Below, piece by piece: positions 38,463-50,720 of a stretch of DNA of 64,000 nucleotides. The DNA lies in NCBI GenBank assembly GCA_963682175.1, contig OY821771.1, positions 25,750,201 to 25,814,200 on the forward strand. The letters are read 5' to 3'. The notes below the pieces were generated by a model, which saw only the letters and a program-made list of their open reading frames with translations, had not been told where the DNA came from and searched no databases. Origin of the DNA: Triglochin maritima. Taxonomy: Eukaryota; Streptophyta; Magnoliopsida; Alismatales; Juncaginaceae. A program made the position numbers and the translations under genes. Every line of letters starts with the position of its first letter. The first letter of the stretch is position 1.

Positions 38463-38645
38463 GATGCCGTTTTTAACCCTAGATAAAAATGCATCTCGGA
38501 TGCCGTTAAAACGGCAATGGCAGTGTCATTTTTAGTTAATGAAAATGACATTTCAAGTGTCATTTTTAATGTGGATATTTTGCTAAATAAGTTTCTAATG
38601 TGGATATTCTTCAAAACAAATCGTGAATATTTTGAAAAAAAATCC
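38463..38645 (-). repeat. Right terminal inverted repeat of the MULE
   Basis: Reverse-complement partner of 34894-35115, ending GGATTTTTTTTC when read inward from the right. It is shorter than the left copy because of small deletions (for example between the AATGGCAGTG and CATCTCGGATGCC motifs). Confidence 0.85.
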
Positions 38646-38654
38646 TACTTTTTT

Positions 38655-39290
38655 CATATATCATAGTAAGATCATTAGTTTTTTTTTATAAAAAAATTCA
38701 GTAGATTCTAGTATCATATACAAACAAAAGAGGAATTTAACTGTGCTTGATTCTATATTTTATTCCTTTTCTTTAGACCGCAAATTCCATTTTTCGGCAC
38801 TTTTTGAGATGATAACCAAGACTTTCGGTTGATTTTGCAATGAGCAGTGATATATGTCCTCCAAATTAGACTCCAAATTGAGCTCCTGACCATTTCTAAC
38901 AGTGGAGGTGGTTGGTTATGCAAAATTTCCATTTTAATTGAAATAATTATAATATTCAGGTCTAACTACAAATATTCCACTAAAATAAATCATTTTCTCT
39001 CTCATTCCAATTCAAATTTCAAAATTACTTCCTTCTCACTCCTCCCTCCTTTCTCATCCTCCTCCCTCCTCCTCCTCCTCCTACCACCATCCTCTTCCTT
39101 CGACCTCCTCCTCTTGCGACGTTCTCCGACCTCCCTCTCCTATAGCGTCCTCCGCCATCCTCCGACCTCCTCTGGTCTCTTCCTCATCGTCCTCCTCTGA
39201 TCTTCATCCTCCTCCGGTGTCTTCCTTCAATGTCATCGTCTGGCCTCCTCACACCTTCGTCCTCCTCCGGCCTCCGCCTTGATAAGTATT
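38655..39290. other. Intergenic, with a CCTCCT-rich run
   Basis: No gene is seen. 39022-39280 is C/T-rich low-complexity sequence (repeated CTCCTC and CCTCCGACCTC). Open frames over it are compositional. Confidence 0.6.
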
Positions 39291-39295
39291 GTTAG

Positions 39296-39465
39296 TTCAG
39301 CCATCTAGATTTGTCCAGACGAAGTCCAATGTCCAGATTTGTCCAGGTTCGTCCAGACAAGCAGGAGCAGTCCAACCGTCCAGATTTGTTCAGGTTCGTC
39401 CAGATTTGTCCAGACGAGTGAGAGCAGTCCAGTCGTCGAGATTTGTCCAGACGAAGTCCAAAGCA
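39296..39465. repeat. Array of GTCCAGA-type repeats
   Basis: Irregular tandem copies of GTCCAGATTTGTCCAG and TTCGTCCAGACGA, with two larger units each ending in AGAGCAGTCCA or GGAGCAGTCCA. The array is transcribed into open frames in several registers but encodes no recognised protein. Confidence 0.8.
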
Positions 39466-42000
39466 TTGTTTCCCTATCTTCAACCGGAACTTCTTATTTT
39501 GATCGAATTCCTCGCCGGAATCTTATCACGCCTCCTCGCCGTCCTCCTCCTCCGACCTCCTCCTTCAGCATCCTCCAATTTTCATCATCCTACAATCTCA
39601 TCCTCATCCTTTGGCTCGTGGACATATTTGTTTGTGATTATTTAGTAGTATTTTTTAGTGGTTATTGATTTTGTGAGACATGTCCGGGATAAAATTGCAT
39701 TGGTTTTTTGTTGGATAGAAGTTGAGTAAGAGCATAAATAAGTACATACTTGATATCTGGATATCTGATACGTTGATATCTGGATATCTGTCCGGATGTG
39801 TTGTGTATACGTAGATATCCATATTTGTTTAAAAAAATTGTTTAGTTTTATGAAATTTGATATGTTTACTATTTTTGTGTGATAACATTTTATCTGATGT
39901 TTTTAATGTTCATCTTGGTATAATCACATGCTGTGTCTGAATGAGTTTATTTTTTTTATGATGTTGTACATGTTCGGATTAAATGTTTTGAGATTTCATA
40001 GATGTTTGGGCGCTTTGTAATAAATTTGTATATCTAGATATTTATGTGGATATATCTGATCAAATACAGTAGATATATCTGATTATTTTTTGGTGTCACC
40101 AATTATCAGTTTCATAAACTTGTTAATTTATATCGAGATGAATAAATATAGACACCCTATATATTTACAGATCTCATACTGATTTGGAATGTGTGGTGAT
40201 ATATGTCTGGATAAGTGATGATGCAAGCTAATTCTGTATTGTCTAACTATTTGATACCTCATATGTATTTTCAGACAAAGACAATTACATATGATATGTT
40301 TTTCTGGGAGAAGCAAAACCAAAAAGGTTGAAACTTATCCACCATCACCTTGCATTATGTGGTGAGAGAATGTGATCTTTTGTCAAATATTTTCAAAGTT
40401 ATGTCTGGATTTCATTATAACATTTGATTACGATATCTTTTCTGGATTTATACAATTTATGTCCAGACATGTTTGACTTGTCCAGCAAACACAAGCGTAA
40501 GACAATATATCTGGTTAGGAATGAACAATAGTGTGTGCAAATGGAAATGATGATACAAGTTAATTGGTAACTTATATGTTTGGAATAGTGATGATACAAA
40601 TTTTTGTAGGTGTAGACACATTACCAACCTTCATCTAAATAACTGGATATCCGGATATTTGATTACGATTTCCAAATATTAATATAGGTGTAGAAGGTTA
40701 CCACCACCATCACCTTGCATTAAATGTGGTGAGAGAATGTGATGATTACAATTATTTATTCGTTAAACAATAAGGAGAAAATTTGATTTGCATGTAGGGA
40801 TGCTTTAAACAATAGTAATGATTACAATCATTTAAATAATAATGTGCACATGAGGGATTTGTGGTTTGGATCTAACAAAACATACGACGTGAGGACCTAC
40901 GAGTGGATGAAATTATCTTTACACCCACGTGATGGAAAATTGAGAGGGTTGGAGCCCGAAATGGAGTCCTCTTAGCATTTTCCTTTTATAATAGCAAGAA
41001 GGTTCGACCCTTCTGTTGAATAACATTGCACGAGGGGATGGACTTTTTAAATCCCGTGGTACCAACACTGATTGAAAGTCCAGCCAAACTTCAATCATCT
41101 CGAGGGTTAGCAATTCAACAAGAACTGTCAAAAATCGTCCTCTATGCGGCAAGATAAAGTGTTAGTTATCGACTAGGGTCCAATTGGGTGACTTGCAAAA
41201 CTATGTTTGACACTCACTCAACCCCAAACTCTGTTTTGGGACACTAACTTTTGGGACGTTTACAGCCCCCAACATAATAAAGCTAGATCAATGAGTTAAA
41301 AAATCTCTAAACGAAGTTAATGACCCAACGGAGTTGATTCCCTCAACTTCCATCTGAATTGCATCATATTTTTCTACAAACACTAATTCCCTGAATTGTT
41401 TGAATCGCCAAATTGAGATATGTATTATTTCTTATTATGTTTTCTGAAATAAGTCGCTAATATAAATTTCCATACCCTAACAGTTTGTTATAGCCTCTTT
41501 ATATATAACATATAGGTATGCGTTTGAATATTCAAAATTAGGAAAAATTAACATGAAAAATGATCTGACTAACATGAACATCAACATTAATTAAATTTCG
41601 AAATTAAATTGAGAAACGTTTTTTTTAACCTGATTTGGGCTGGACGATCAAAATTTATGAATGAAATTGATGTAAGAACCCACATATATAGCATCTAAAT
41701 GGATGATCATTTATTTTCTACAAGTTGAGATGTTGAACGCTAAACATGTTTCAAACAACTCATACCAGCGACTGGCCCCAACAGATCACAAATTGGATCA
41801 CACCTCAACAACCAATTTTGGTGATTGTTCTTATTTATAGCCATCCAACCAGGTTTACAAGGAATATTTGTTTCTTAAATTTCTCAAAGATTCTACCTTA
41901 ATATATATTATAATTTATCAAATCCCAACCGGATAACAACAAATACACAAACAATTCAAGTGACAGGTAAAGTCATTGTTTACACTGGCACAAACATACG
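39466..42000. other. AT-rich intergenic DNA with GATATCTGGATATC motifs
   Basis: No gene is recognised. 39745-40700 has many copies of the hexamer TCTGGA/TCCAGA and of GATATC, with the strongest cluster (ATATCTGGATATCTG) at 39750-39800. 40840-42000 has no visible structure. Confidence 0.5.
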
Positions 42001-42099
42001 TTGACCTTAGCCCTTCAGATCATCTTGAGTTGTAATCTCATAGCCCCCAGATCTTCCTCCCCATACCCGTTCACATACGTCTTGGTTGTTTTGGTTGAT

Positions 42100-43074
42100 C
42101 CTTTGTCTATCGTTGGATATTTCAGCCTCTTGATTTATCCAAATGGTTGATCTCCCACCCGATCCTTAACACTCCCGACCCTCTCGAAGTAACTCCTTCC
42201 TATTGGACCGTGAGGTGAGTAACTGCATTTTTAATTCATTGTAACAAATCTTTTTTCCACTAGTTGTTCCGGTTGTTCACTTTTGGAATTATCAAGATCC
42301 TGATGTAACTGCTATTTGAGAGAGATTTAATTCCCATGCCTCTTCTTCAGCTGAGAGCCATGGAACACATCATGGATCCCGGCTACACTCGAAGCTACAA
42401 TCTATAAGAAACTGATTTGATCTTCTGCTTCCAGCAATAAGGAATATAGAATTTATTACCATGACCCTTCACCATACTTCCTTTCCTATATGGTTCAAAG
42501 TTCAAACTGCTTTTCGGTCCTTTTTTACCTGCATAGAGTTTGATCCTCTCTTGGGCATGTTACAGCATCATCTTGAGCTCAACAATGATCAGATCTCTTT
42601 GTTTGAGCGTCTGGTCCATTGTTTCCACCTTAGTTGTGTCCTTAACATAGGTCATTAGGGTGGGTGTACTCTCCCATACATTGCCTCAAATGAGGAGAAC
42701 CCAATAGAAGAATGTGTACCAATATTAGCACAAGGTAAAACTTTATAGCCATTTGTTTTGTTGTCGGTGGTAATAGCGTCTCAAGTAAATTTTTGAACTT
42801 CTATTTACCAATTTAGCCTGTCCATCTAGTTGATAAGGAACTCACCTTAAACTGGGTTTCCTTGCATCATGAAAAGCTCTATTCAAAAATGACTTTCAAA
42901 GAGTGTATCTCTAATTTTTATCACACGCTATAGAAGTACTTGGACTTCGTTGAATAAACTGACAAGACATACTTCACCAATCAAATTACTTGCTAGAGTC
43001 TGCTTTCCACAGAATATCAAACAAAGTAAACTCATAATCACATGAAAATCTTTTCCATTGACATACACAGAAGT
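42100..43074 (-). pseudogene. Ty3 integrase C-terminal relic
   Basis: Reading the - strand from 43000 downward across frames gives DTLFESHF, ELFHDA, YQLDGQAKLVN, TTKVETMDQTLKQRDLI and ISYRL-type fragments, then HDVFHGSQLKK. These match the Ty3 integrase order of DRD..F.S.FW, YHPQTDGQ...VNR, PP.L..Y...T.V and HPVFHVSQLK. HPQTDGQ has become QLDGQ. Many stops and frameshifts show it is old. The rest of the element is not visible, and the LTR next door (43075-45195) need not belong to it. Confidence 0.6.
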
Positions 43075-45195
43075 TGTTAGACCGTAACCTCGTTTTTGGA
43101 CTAATCCCTTGATTAGTGGAGTGCTTTGCATGGGGAAGGGAAGGGGAATAGTGGGCTGGTGATGGGTGATGGAGTAGGGGGGCGGTTACTGTTGAGTTTG
43201 GTTGGTTTTGAGGAGAAAACCATCACTTCTTCATTTCCTCTCTTCTTCTTCACTCAACCATTTCTCTCACCCTTTCTTCTTCTTCTCTTGTCCGGCGATT
43301 CAGAGAATGTGACGGCGACTCCGGCGTGTGAAGGCGAGTTCGGGGTCACGGAGGTACGATCGTGAGGCCTGTGTGCGAGGGTTTGTGTCGAGCGTCGACG
43401 TTGAGCGGATCTCCGACGCGCTCCGTCTTCTCCTCGAGGTATGCCGGCTTCTAGTGTGTTTTTGTTGTTCCCCACGTTGGTGGGATGTTGTGGTCGGTCG
43501 GAGACCTCGCCGCGACGAGATACGGCATAAGATCCTTGGCTGGCGCAAGGTTGCTGTCGACCAACGGTCGACCGGTGCCTTCGGGCGGTCGACCGGTTTT
43601 ACCTTTTTGCCCGACTTTAACCATCACCGGTCGAACGATGCCTTTGTGGCGGTCGACCGGTTGCTTATGTGCTGGTGAGTTGAAGGCCTACTGTCGGTTT
43701 TCGATCGACCGTTCCTTGTTTTGGGGTCGACCGGAACTTAAGTGTACTTGATAAATCTGCATGTTGTTCGACCGATTTATGTATATTATTCGACCGTTTT
43801 ATGACATAGACTATTAGGATGACCCTGGTAGTTTTCGATCGACCGGGACCCCTGCGTCGGTCGACCGAATAGTCTTATTGATTTTGACCAACTCCGGATT
43901 TTGACCTCGTGTTCGGTCGACCGGTTTTAGACTTCTGTTCGACCGTTTGGACTTAAGTGACGCGCAGAATAGTTCGACCGCTGTAGACTTTCGGTCGACC
44001 GAACCTATTGGGGACGGTCGACCGGTAAGGCTTTTTCGGTCGACTGTTTGTGTGCAGAACCGAATTTTTGGTCCTGTGATCGTTTCAACTCTGTCCACGG
44101 AAACCCGTGTCCTCGCTTAGAGCGTGAGTCGGGAGGTGACGACGGGTACACGCTCGTACCGCCCAGGGACCACCGTGTGGAAGAGTGTGGACACTTGGCT
44201 CGCGCCACCTCCGTATCGGACGTGGTGTGACGTGTTGTTGCCTTACTCTCTGATGAGTAGCAGACCTGAGGGATCACGGATCCCAATGCGTGTGACGCAT
44301 GGCTCGTGGAGCATGATGACCCTGCAGACTACTATCTGGACCCGTCCGATGTTGTGCCGGACGTATGCTGTACCGCCGAGGTTTTTGCCGACGATGATGG
44401 TGCCGACGATGTTCCGGCTTGTGGTTGTGCCGTCCGATGTTGTGCCAGACGTATGTTGTACCGCCGATGTTGTGCCGACGATGCCGCTGATGATGTGTCA
44501 GCGATGATTCCCGATTGGGCACCTATCCTGGGATGTTGACCGACCGGGCTACGACTTCATCGAAGGTGGTGTAGACCACGTGGTTCTTTGTGCGGAAGTG
44601 CAGACGCTCCTCATTGATCCCTTAGGCTCGTGCAGTCGCGTGTGGGGGACGCGTCGCGTACTGTCCGTAAGACCGTATGTGCCTACGGTAGGTTTCCGAT
44701 GGAGACTCGTTGTTGTTGCTAGACTGATGTCCTTGTGGACCATGTTGATGGTCGTTGTTGTTGGACTGAGGTCCCGTTTACCCTTGGAGGGATTTGATGC
44801 ATTCCAGATGTGACATGACATGCTACTAGTATGATAGGTTCATTTACCGTACTATTGCATGCATATAGGTGAGCTTGACATACGGGGTTTCCTAATGGGA
44901 AACTCAGGCATCGTTGTTTAATTCATATTTCAGGACCGCAGTAGGTTCTGTCGGGTGGTGACAGCGGGCGCACACATTTTGGGGTCAGGATCCTCTTCGG
45001 ACTATTCGAGGTCATCGTGATTGCTTGTACTTGTCTTTTCATTGTATTGTTGTAATCACGTCTTTTGACAAACTCTGTTGTATTATTGGTGCACCGACTG
45101 TTGATTTATCTGAGTAACATTCTCGTTGATGAGTTTGTTCTGATAATCTCTTCATTGTTTAAAATTTTAAATTTCTGCTGTTTCGGGATGTTACA
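43075..45195 (+). mobile_element. Solo LTR, family A (copy 2)
   Basis: The LTR is 2121 bp, starting TGTTAGACCGTAACC and ending TTCGGGATGTTACA, and matches 26667-28829. The flanking 5-mers are GAAGT (43070-43074) and GAAAG (45196-45200), so a target duplication is not clear. It has at least seven exact CGGTCGACCG palindromes between 43560 and 44030 and a run of GATGTTGTGCC-type short repeats at 44340-44500. The shared segment ACGGGGTTTCCTAATGGGAA is at about 44883. Confidence 0.85.
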
Positions 45196-46296
45196 GAAAG
45201 AATTATAAGTTCCAAATTTTTTACAGAGAGAGCAGTTCATCTATTCTTTTCCTGTAGGCTGTAGCAACATGATACGTAAGTAGCAGCAATCATACAATGT
45301 TCTGTACAAATATGCTCATGTACAACAGTAAATGTTAATTCCCAAAATTATTGAAAGCTCTCCAAATCTTACATCTTTATTAGCACCTTGGGGAGTCTTA
45401 AAAAAAGTTTTCATTCCAATACCCATCAAAGCATGTTATAGTCCCCAAAAAGATATCTCCAATGTCGGAACAACCCCACGCTTCGCTCCTCCCTGCCCCC
45501 TCCTGAAAAATGAAATTCATTAGGTTTGACTTTCGCTCTGCGCCCAAAGGTTATGCTGCATCTCTCACTGGAGAGAAGTATTGATGTGCCTGCAAAATCA
45601 AAGCAATAAAGGTTTGATTTATAAAAATCAGCTTTAAATGATTCTTTAGAGTTAAAATAAAAGTGTAAACTTCCGAACGATAATGCAACTAGAGATATGA
45701 AGGGGGCAACGAGAGTGGCCACACACAATATAGAGACTGAGATACTTGATTCTGTTCAGGTGCTGTAAGCACTAAGCACCATAACATCAAAAATATGGGG
45801 AAATTATATTGTGATTGAAATTTCAATATCATCAGAACTGAGGTACTCAACCTAAAAATATTCACAAAGTAGAACCAAGAAAAAGAACCATCACAAGGTT
45901 TATGGATTTCTTTTATGTTCCAATGGAGCGGAGCGAAGCAGCATAAGGCACTTAGGTATTTAAGTCATGAAAAAAATTTCCCACAACATGATGCAATTAG
46001 GTTGTGTAAGTAGTTGTGGTATTAAGGGATGCATCTGATTTTACACACATGGAAACTTTTCCTCACACAGAAACTATATTACCATTGCCTCTTGGGCAGT
46101 AAGCCTGACTTGATGATCGTAGCACAGTAACTTGTCAACCAAACTTGGGCCTGCATTGTCCAGCGGTAACTCGACTCAGAGCAATCGAATGTGGAAATCC
46201 GAAAAATAAATAGGTCCCTTGAAAAAACATATCAAGTAAAAAAGCTCAGGGGAGACTAGGGGTGTGTTTGGTGCTTACCATTGGGAGATGCTTTTC

Positions 46297-47902
46297 AAGC
46301 TACATCCCAATCCATCAAAACACAAACAACTTATCGACTTCCAAACACAAAAGTTCCGGAAATTCCGCTCTCACATGGGTACAGTGCCCGTGAAGTTGTC
46401 AAGAGCCTGCTTTCTGCAACTTCTTCATTTCTCGCTTGGAGAAATGACCCTCACACTTGTTCAAATTACGGGTCCAACCACACCATCTTTTTACGTTTGT
46501 GCCACTACCCCAACGAACACATTTCCTCAAACCCCTCTTCTCATTTCCTCTTCTCGTTCCACCACCGATCGTGTAAACTCATCGCTCATTCTCGTTGTTC
46601 ATTTTCGTTGCGCTGACCTACTACGCAAGGTTCCCGTTTCCCTTCCTTTAGTCCTAATTTCTCCATCTTTGCCCCCTTCTACGATATTGTTTCTTCTCCC
46701 TTTCCCATATATTTCTTACAAATTCTGGGTTGATGGGAATAAATTTTGTTGGTTTTTTTGGGTAAACATCATGCTTGTATATTGATCTGCTTGTCTTCGT
46801 GGTCAGGCAAACCGGGCATCCCGTAGCCGCTTATCGCTCCTCCGATCTCCATCTTCGACTCCAGGTACGATGTTGTTGCTTCCCCTTGTCCACATTTTCT
46901 CTTTTAATTTTGTTGGTGTTTTGGTATTTGGTTACTTTTGATTGTTATTTTGGTATTTGGTTGGCAAGTACGTTATTGGAAGGGTATTTTAGATAAAATC
47001 GAAGGGTACGTATCGACGATATTTTACTTTAGACAAATTCATAGTGGTGAAATCTGCTCCATAGCAAAGAATAATTCCACTAGAAAAGGTTTTTTTCCCG
47101 GTTGGGAAAGATGTATAATTTAAGTACTTGTATTGTAACTAGCGTAGAGTCATGCATGCTTATGAAGAACTTTTTTCAACAAATAACCATTCTTTGTTAG
47201 AGGTTTATTAACTTTGATATCAATAAATATTCTAATCTAATCCACAGAAATCAAACCAAGCATTAGTAGCCTTTATTCGGATGTTTGATTCTTGACAATT
47301 AGAGTATGTACGTGTAGATTGACACAACCACTAGCTATATGGATGTACCAACCAATGTGTAAGTGTAGAAAATGGTGTTGATGTGGAAGTTGGTGTCTTG
47401 TGCTTTCCTTTCCTCTCCATAATGGGAACTTCATGAACATCCTATTTATAAATGTCTAGATGGTTGATTTCTTCTTTGCTTCTGTATATCAAGTGTTCTA
47501 TTAATTATGTCTGCTTAATTTGTATTATTCATTGGCTTCTTTATGCAAATCACGTTTTCAGTAATTGTGTACTTGGATCTTCATCATTCAGTAAGACAAC
47601 CCTGAGATGAATAGGTTGTGGTTCTTATGTACATTTACAAATCCAAATAGGAAATCATAGTTTAATCTCAGAAGAATAACATATGCAAAATCGATGGCAT
47701 AGTACAAAATTCAGTAAAAACCAGGGGAAAACTAACTAATATAAATTTAAGTGGTCTAGAAGTACCATATCATACCAAGGATGTGTTAGTCCTTCATAAG
47801 TTACTTTGATTTGTTAGGTAGTAGTCTGATTTCTTATTCATTTTTCGTCACCTTAAATGTAGGAAGACTTGTGCTGCAACAGTTTCCCTATTTCTAGAAA
47901 AA
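46297..47902. other. Left non-coding part of the PIF element
   Basis: No gene is recognised. A 173-residue open frame beginning in the terminal repeat (46264-46785) has no domain and is probably chance. The rest is likely promoter, leader or intron of the transposase gene. Confidence 0.5.
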
Positions 47903-49085
47903 ATGGCTAGTATACAAGTACAATCAACAAATGAAGACGATGAAGATCTATTACTAATGTCGTCTTTCATTTTCCTATGCAACGCCCAAAGTGCAACTTC
48001 ACCCCCAGTCCCTAGGAATTTGGTCACACGGCCCCTTTTACGGGTGCTCAAATTGTTAAGGACTTACTAACTGGGCACTATCGAGTATCTTTTGACGCTT
48101 GCCGTTTGATGCCTGAAACATTTAAAATCCTTTGTAGGATATTTAGAGAAGGGGGGATGTTTAAAGACACTGACAATGTTGTTGTTGAGGAACAAATGTA
48201 TATCTTCTTAAAAACACTAGCACATGGGGAAACCAATAGGTCATTGCAAGCCCAACTACAACATTCTCGAGAAACTATTAGTTGATATGTTAAAATTGTA
48301 ACAAATGTCATGTTCAAATGGGGATGTGACCATATTAGACATATCGACGACTTGAGTGTAACAGCACGCCACATACTCGAAAGTGGTGGCGGAAAGTACT
48401 TCCCATTTTTTAAAGATTGCATTGGTGCTTTGGACGGTACCCATGTTGATGTTGTTGTCCCAATCCCAGAGCAACCAGCTTACCGTTCAGGAAGAGATCC
48501 AAAGCATTGTACACAAAATGTTTTAGGAGTATGTGACTTTAATATGAGATTTGTATTTGTGTTGGCTGGGTGGGAAGGCTCTGCACACGATTCTAAAGTT
48601 CTAAACCATGCGATAGCTTGGCCCCAAAACAACTTCCCAACCCACGCAGACAAGTATTATGTTGTAGATGCTGGATACTCAAACTGTGAAGGGTTCTTGG
48701 ACCCTTACAGAAATACAAGATACCATATACCAGAGTACCAAGTGCGTGGACCTAGAGGGAAGAAAGAAATGTTTAATCACTTGGACTCATCATTGAGGAA
48801 TATCATAGAGAGATCATTCGGGGTGTTAAAAAAACGATGGTCTGTGTTATCGGATATGCCTCATTTTCCTATGCAACAACAACAAGTGCAATCACACTTC
48901 ACAATTTCATCATTGAGCAAAGAATCAATGATGATTTATTACGTTCCTCTGTAAGTGAAACACAATATTGTAATTCTAGTAGTAGCTCCCAATATGACCT
49001 TGAAGAGGGACTTACGGAGGACCAAGTTATGAATGTCTGTAGAGATGCGATTTGTGATATGATTGTAGCATCTAAGGGTATGTGA
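47903..49085 (+). pseudogene. PIF/Harbinger transposase (DDE_4 type), damaged
   Basis: The gene begins MASIQVQSTNEDDEDLLLMS and continues after a +1 shift near 48035 with GAQIVKDLLTGHYRVSFDAC, MPETFKILCRIFREGG, VVEEQMYIFLKTLAHGETN and LQHSRETIS. An in-frame TGA follows at 48283-48285. The catalytic part is open: FKDCIGALDGTHVDVVVP (first Asp), DAGYSNCEGFLDPYRN (second Asp), SLRNIIERSFGVLKKRW (Glu) and DMPHFPMQQQ. Near 48880 a second frameshift separates this from ITLHNFIIEQRINDDLL and the C terminus ending ASKGM. The protein would cut and paste the element. Two frameshifts and one stop make it non-functional as read here. Confidence 0.9.
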
Positions 49086-49341
49086 AGTTGCCATATCAAC
49101 CTTTTTGTGGTTCAAAATGTCATATATGTGGATGCATTTGGTTTTTTAGTTGTCATATGTGAAGTTGTTGTATTGAAACCTTTTTGTGGTTCAAAATATC
49201 ATTGTGTGTGGATGTATTTGGTTTTTTAAGTTGTTGCCATATGTGAAGTTTTTGTATTGAAATTTTGTTTTTTTAGTTGTACTATATTCAATGTGCTTCA
49301 TAACTTTGTCGTGCCACTATCACTAACCAGGATACCAAGTA

Positions 49342-50720
49342 ATGGAGCAATCTTTGGACTACCATAATTTCGAAGATAACTTTGACATTGACGAAGAAAT
49401 GTTCCCAACCCAATCACACCCACACAATCCACCAATTTCACAAAACACCGTGAGGCCTACTTCTAGTGCACCTAGTACTTCACATATGCCATTTAGACCT
49501 CCACGGACCAATGATTAAAACCACTTCCCAAGCCAACCACCGTCTTACCACTTTCCATCCATGCCATTTTATCCAAAAGTTGGTATTCCGAACATCTATA
49601 TCCCTAACTTCAATGTACCGTCATCTTGTCCCCCAACACTGCAGGACCCCAGCAATACAGGAAATGTTTATGACAAAACAACCACTAAGGGTGTTAGGGG
49701 TAGGGGGAAGGCAATTCAAAGAAATGAGTCGGCCACATGGACACCAGAAATGATAGAGATCTTTCTTAAAATATGTGCGGAAGAAGTTAGAAAGTGTAAT
49801 CGACCGACAACCTTTCTTAATAAAGAGGGTTACACAAACTTAACCACCAAATTTAAGTTAAAGACCGGCCTAACATTTAGTCACACACAATTCAAAAATC
49901 GTTGGGATAAGGCTAGGGATCAATGGGCTGGTTGGGAAACGTTACGGAAAATGACTGGAACTGGTTGGGACAACACAAAAGGTACCTTCACATTGGATGA
50001 CGAACGCTGGATGGATTTCTTGAAGGTAAATTTAGTCAAATTGAGTTGGAGATTTTATTACTTATTTGGTGGTCCAATTGATTTGTTTGTTTGTATTGAT
50101 AAGCACACAGAAACTGCAAGCATTTCCGAGACCAACCACTACAACACGAAGCGTTATCCGATGAAATATTTAAAAATGTTGTTGCTGTTGGAAAATTTAA
50201 CTGCATTCCGAACAATCCGACGACTAGTTCATCTTTTGGGGGTCGCAATATGTCTGTTGAATGTGACCCAAAAGTAGGAGAGGAGGAGGTAGAACAAGAC
50301 ATAATACTTGAGGATAAGAACCAGGAGAAGGCGGTTGCCGATGAATCCCAACCCCTAAATGCAGGACAAAAAAGAAGAAGACGTAGATCAGTTTCTGTGG
50401 AGAGTGGAGCTGAAAGTATTGCAGCAGCGGCAGGTAGCATTAAGAAGTGGGCTGATCACAAATTGTTGTGTGAGGTAGATCCAGTCTACTTGTACGAGCT
50501 AACGGCAAAGAAATGTGTAGAAGATAGTTGTTCGTTTGAGCGTTGCGTGGAACTAATAAAGGAAACCGACATTAAAACCAAAACCCGTAAGTACCTTCAT
50601 GCAATGAATCTTATGAAGGGCACCTCCAATCGGAAACTCTTCTCAATGCTTGACTCACCAGAAGATCGAATGATGTGGATTGATTGGGAGTTTACGAAGG
50701 ACTTCCCTAATGAAATCTGA
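49342..50720 (+). pseudogene. PIF ORF1, Myb/SANT-like DNA-binding protein, one stop
   Basis: Two exons, 49342-50025 and 50121-50720, joined by GTAAAT and GCAAG sites, would give 427 residues. A TAA at codon 59 (49516-49518) breaks it. After a P/S/N-rich N-terminal region, residues about 128-228 form a Myb/SANT-like domain: RNESATWTPEMIEIFLKICA, FKLKTGLTFSHTQFKNRWDK and DNTKGTFTLDDERWMDFLK. Exon 2 reads HFRDQPLQHEALSDEIFKN, then an acidic stretch, a basic KRRRRR cluster that could be a nuclear signal, and a C-terminal region with KETDIKTKTRKYLHAMNLMK. In this superfamily ORF1 binds the transposon ends and helps import the transposase. Confidence 0.88.

Larger units (their letters stand above)
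34894..38645. mobile_element. Mutator-like element with MuDR fragment and plant-mobile-domain gene
   Basis: The element is 3752 bp with a 9-bp target duplication TACTTTTTT at 34885-34893 and 38646-38654. Its inverted repeats (about 34894-35115 and 38463-38645) begin GGCAAAATTTTC and GGATTTTTTTTC, and share TTTTGAAGAATAT and ACATTAAAAATGACAC. 9-bp duplications with long inverted repeats are typical of MULEs. Inside are an N-terminal MuDR transposase remnant (+ strand) and a decayed plant-mobile-domain gene (- strand) converging on each other. No catalytic transposase core is left, so it cannot move on its own. It landed just upstream of the LanC-like gene. Confidence 0.88.

Noticed and set aside
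39289..39668. Overlapping 118- and 109-residue open frames
   Set aside because: They translate the GTCCAGA repeat array and a CT-rich run; no domain.
43070..45200. Target duplication for solo LTR 43075-45195
   Set aside because: Flanks GAAGT and GAAAG agree at three or four positions depending on register; not enough to claim.
46264..46785. 173-residue open frame at the left end of the PIF element
   Set aside because: It starts inside the terminal inverted repeat, has no domain and no partner on the other end; chance is more likely.
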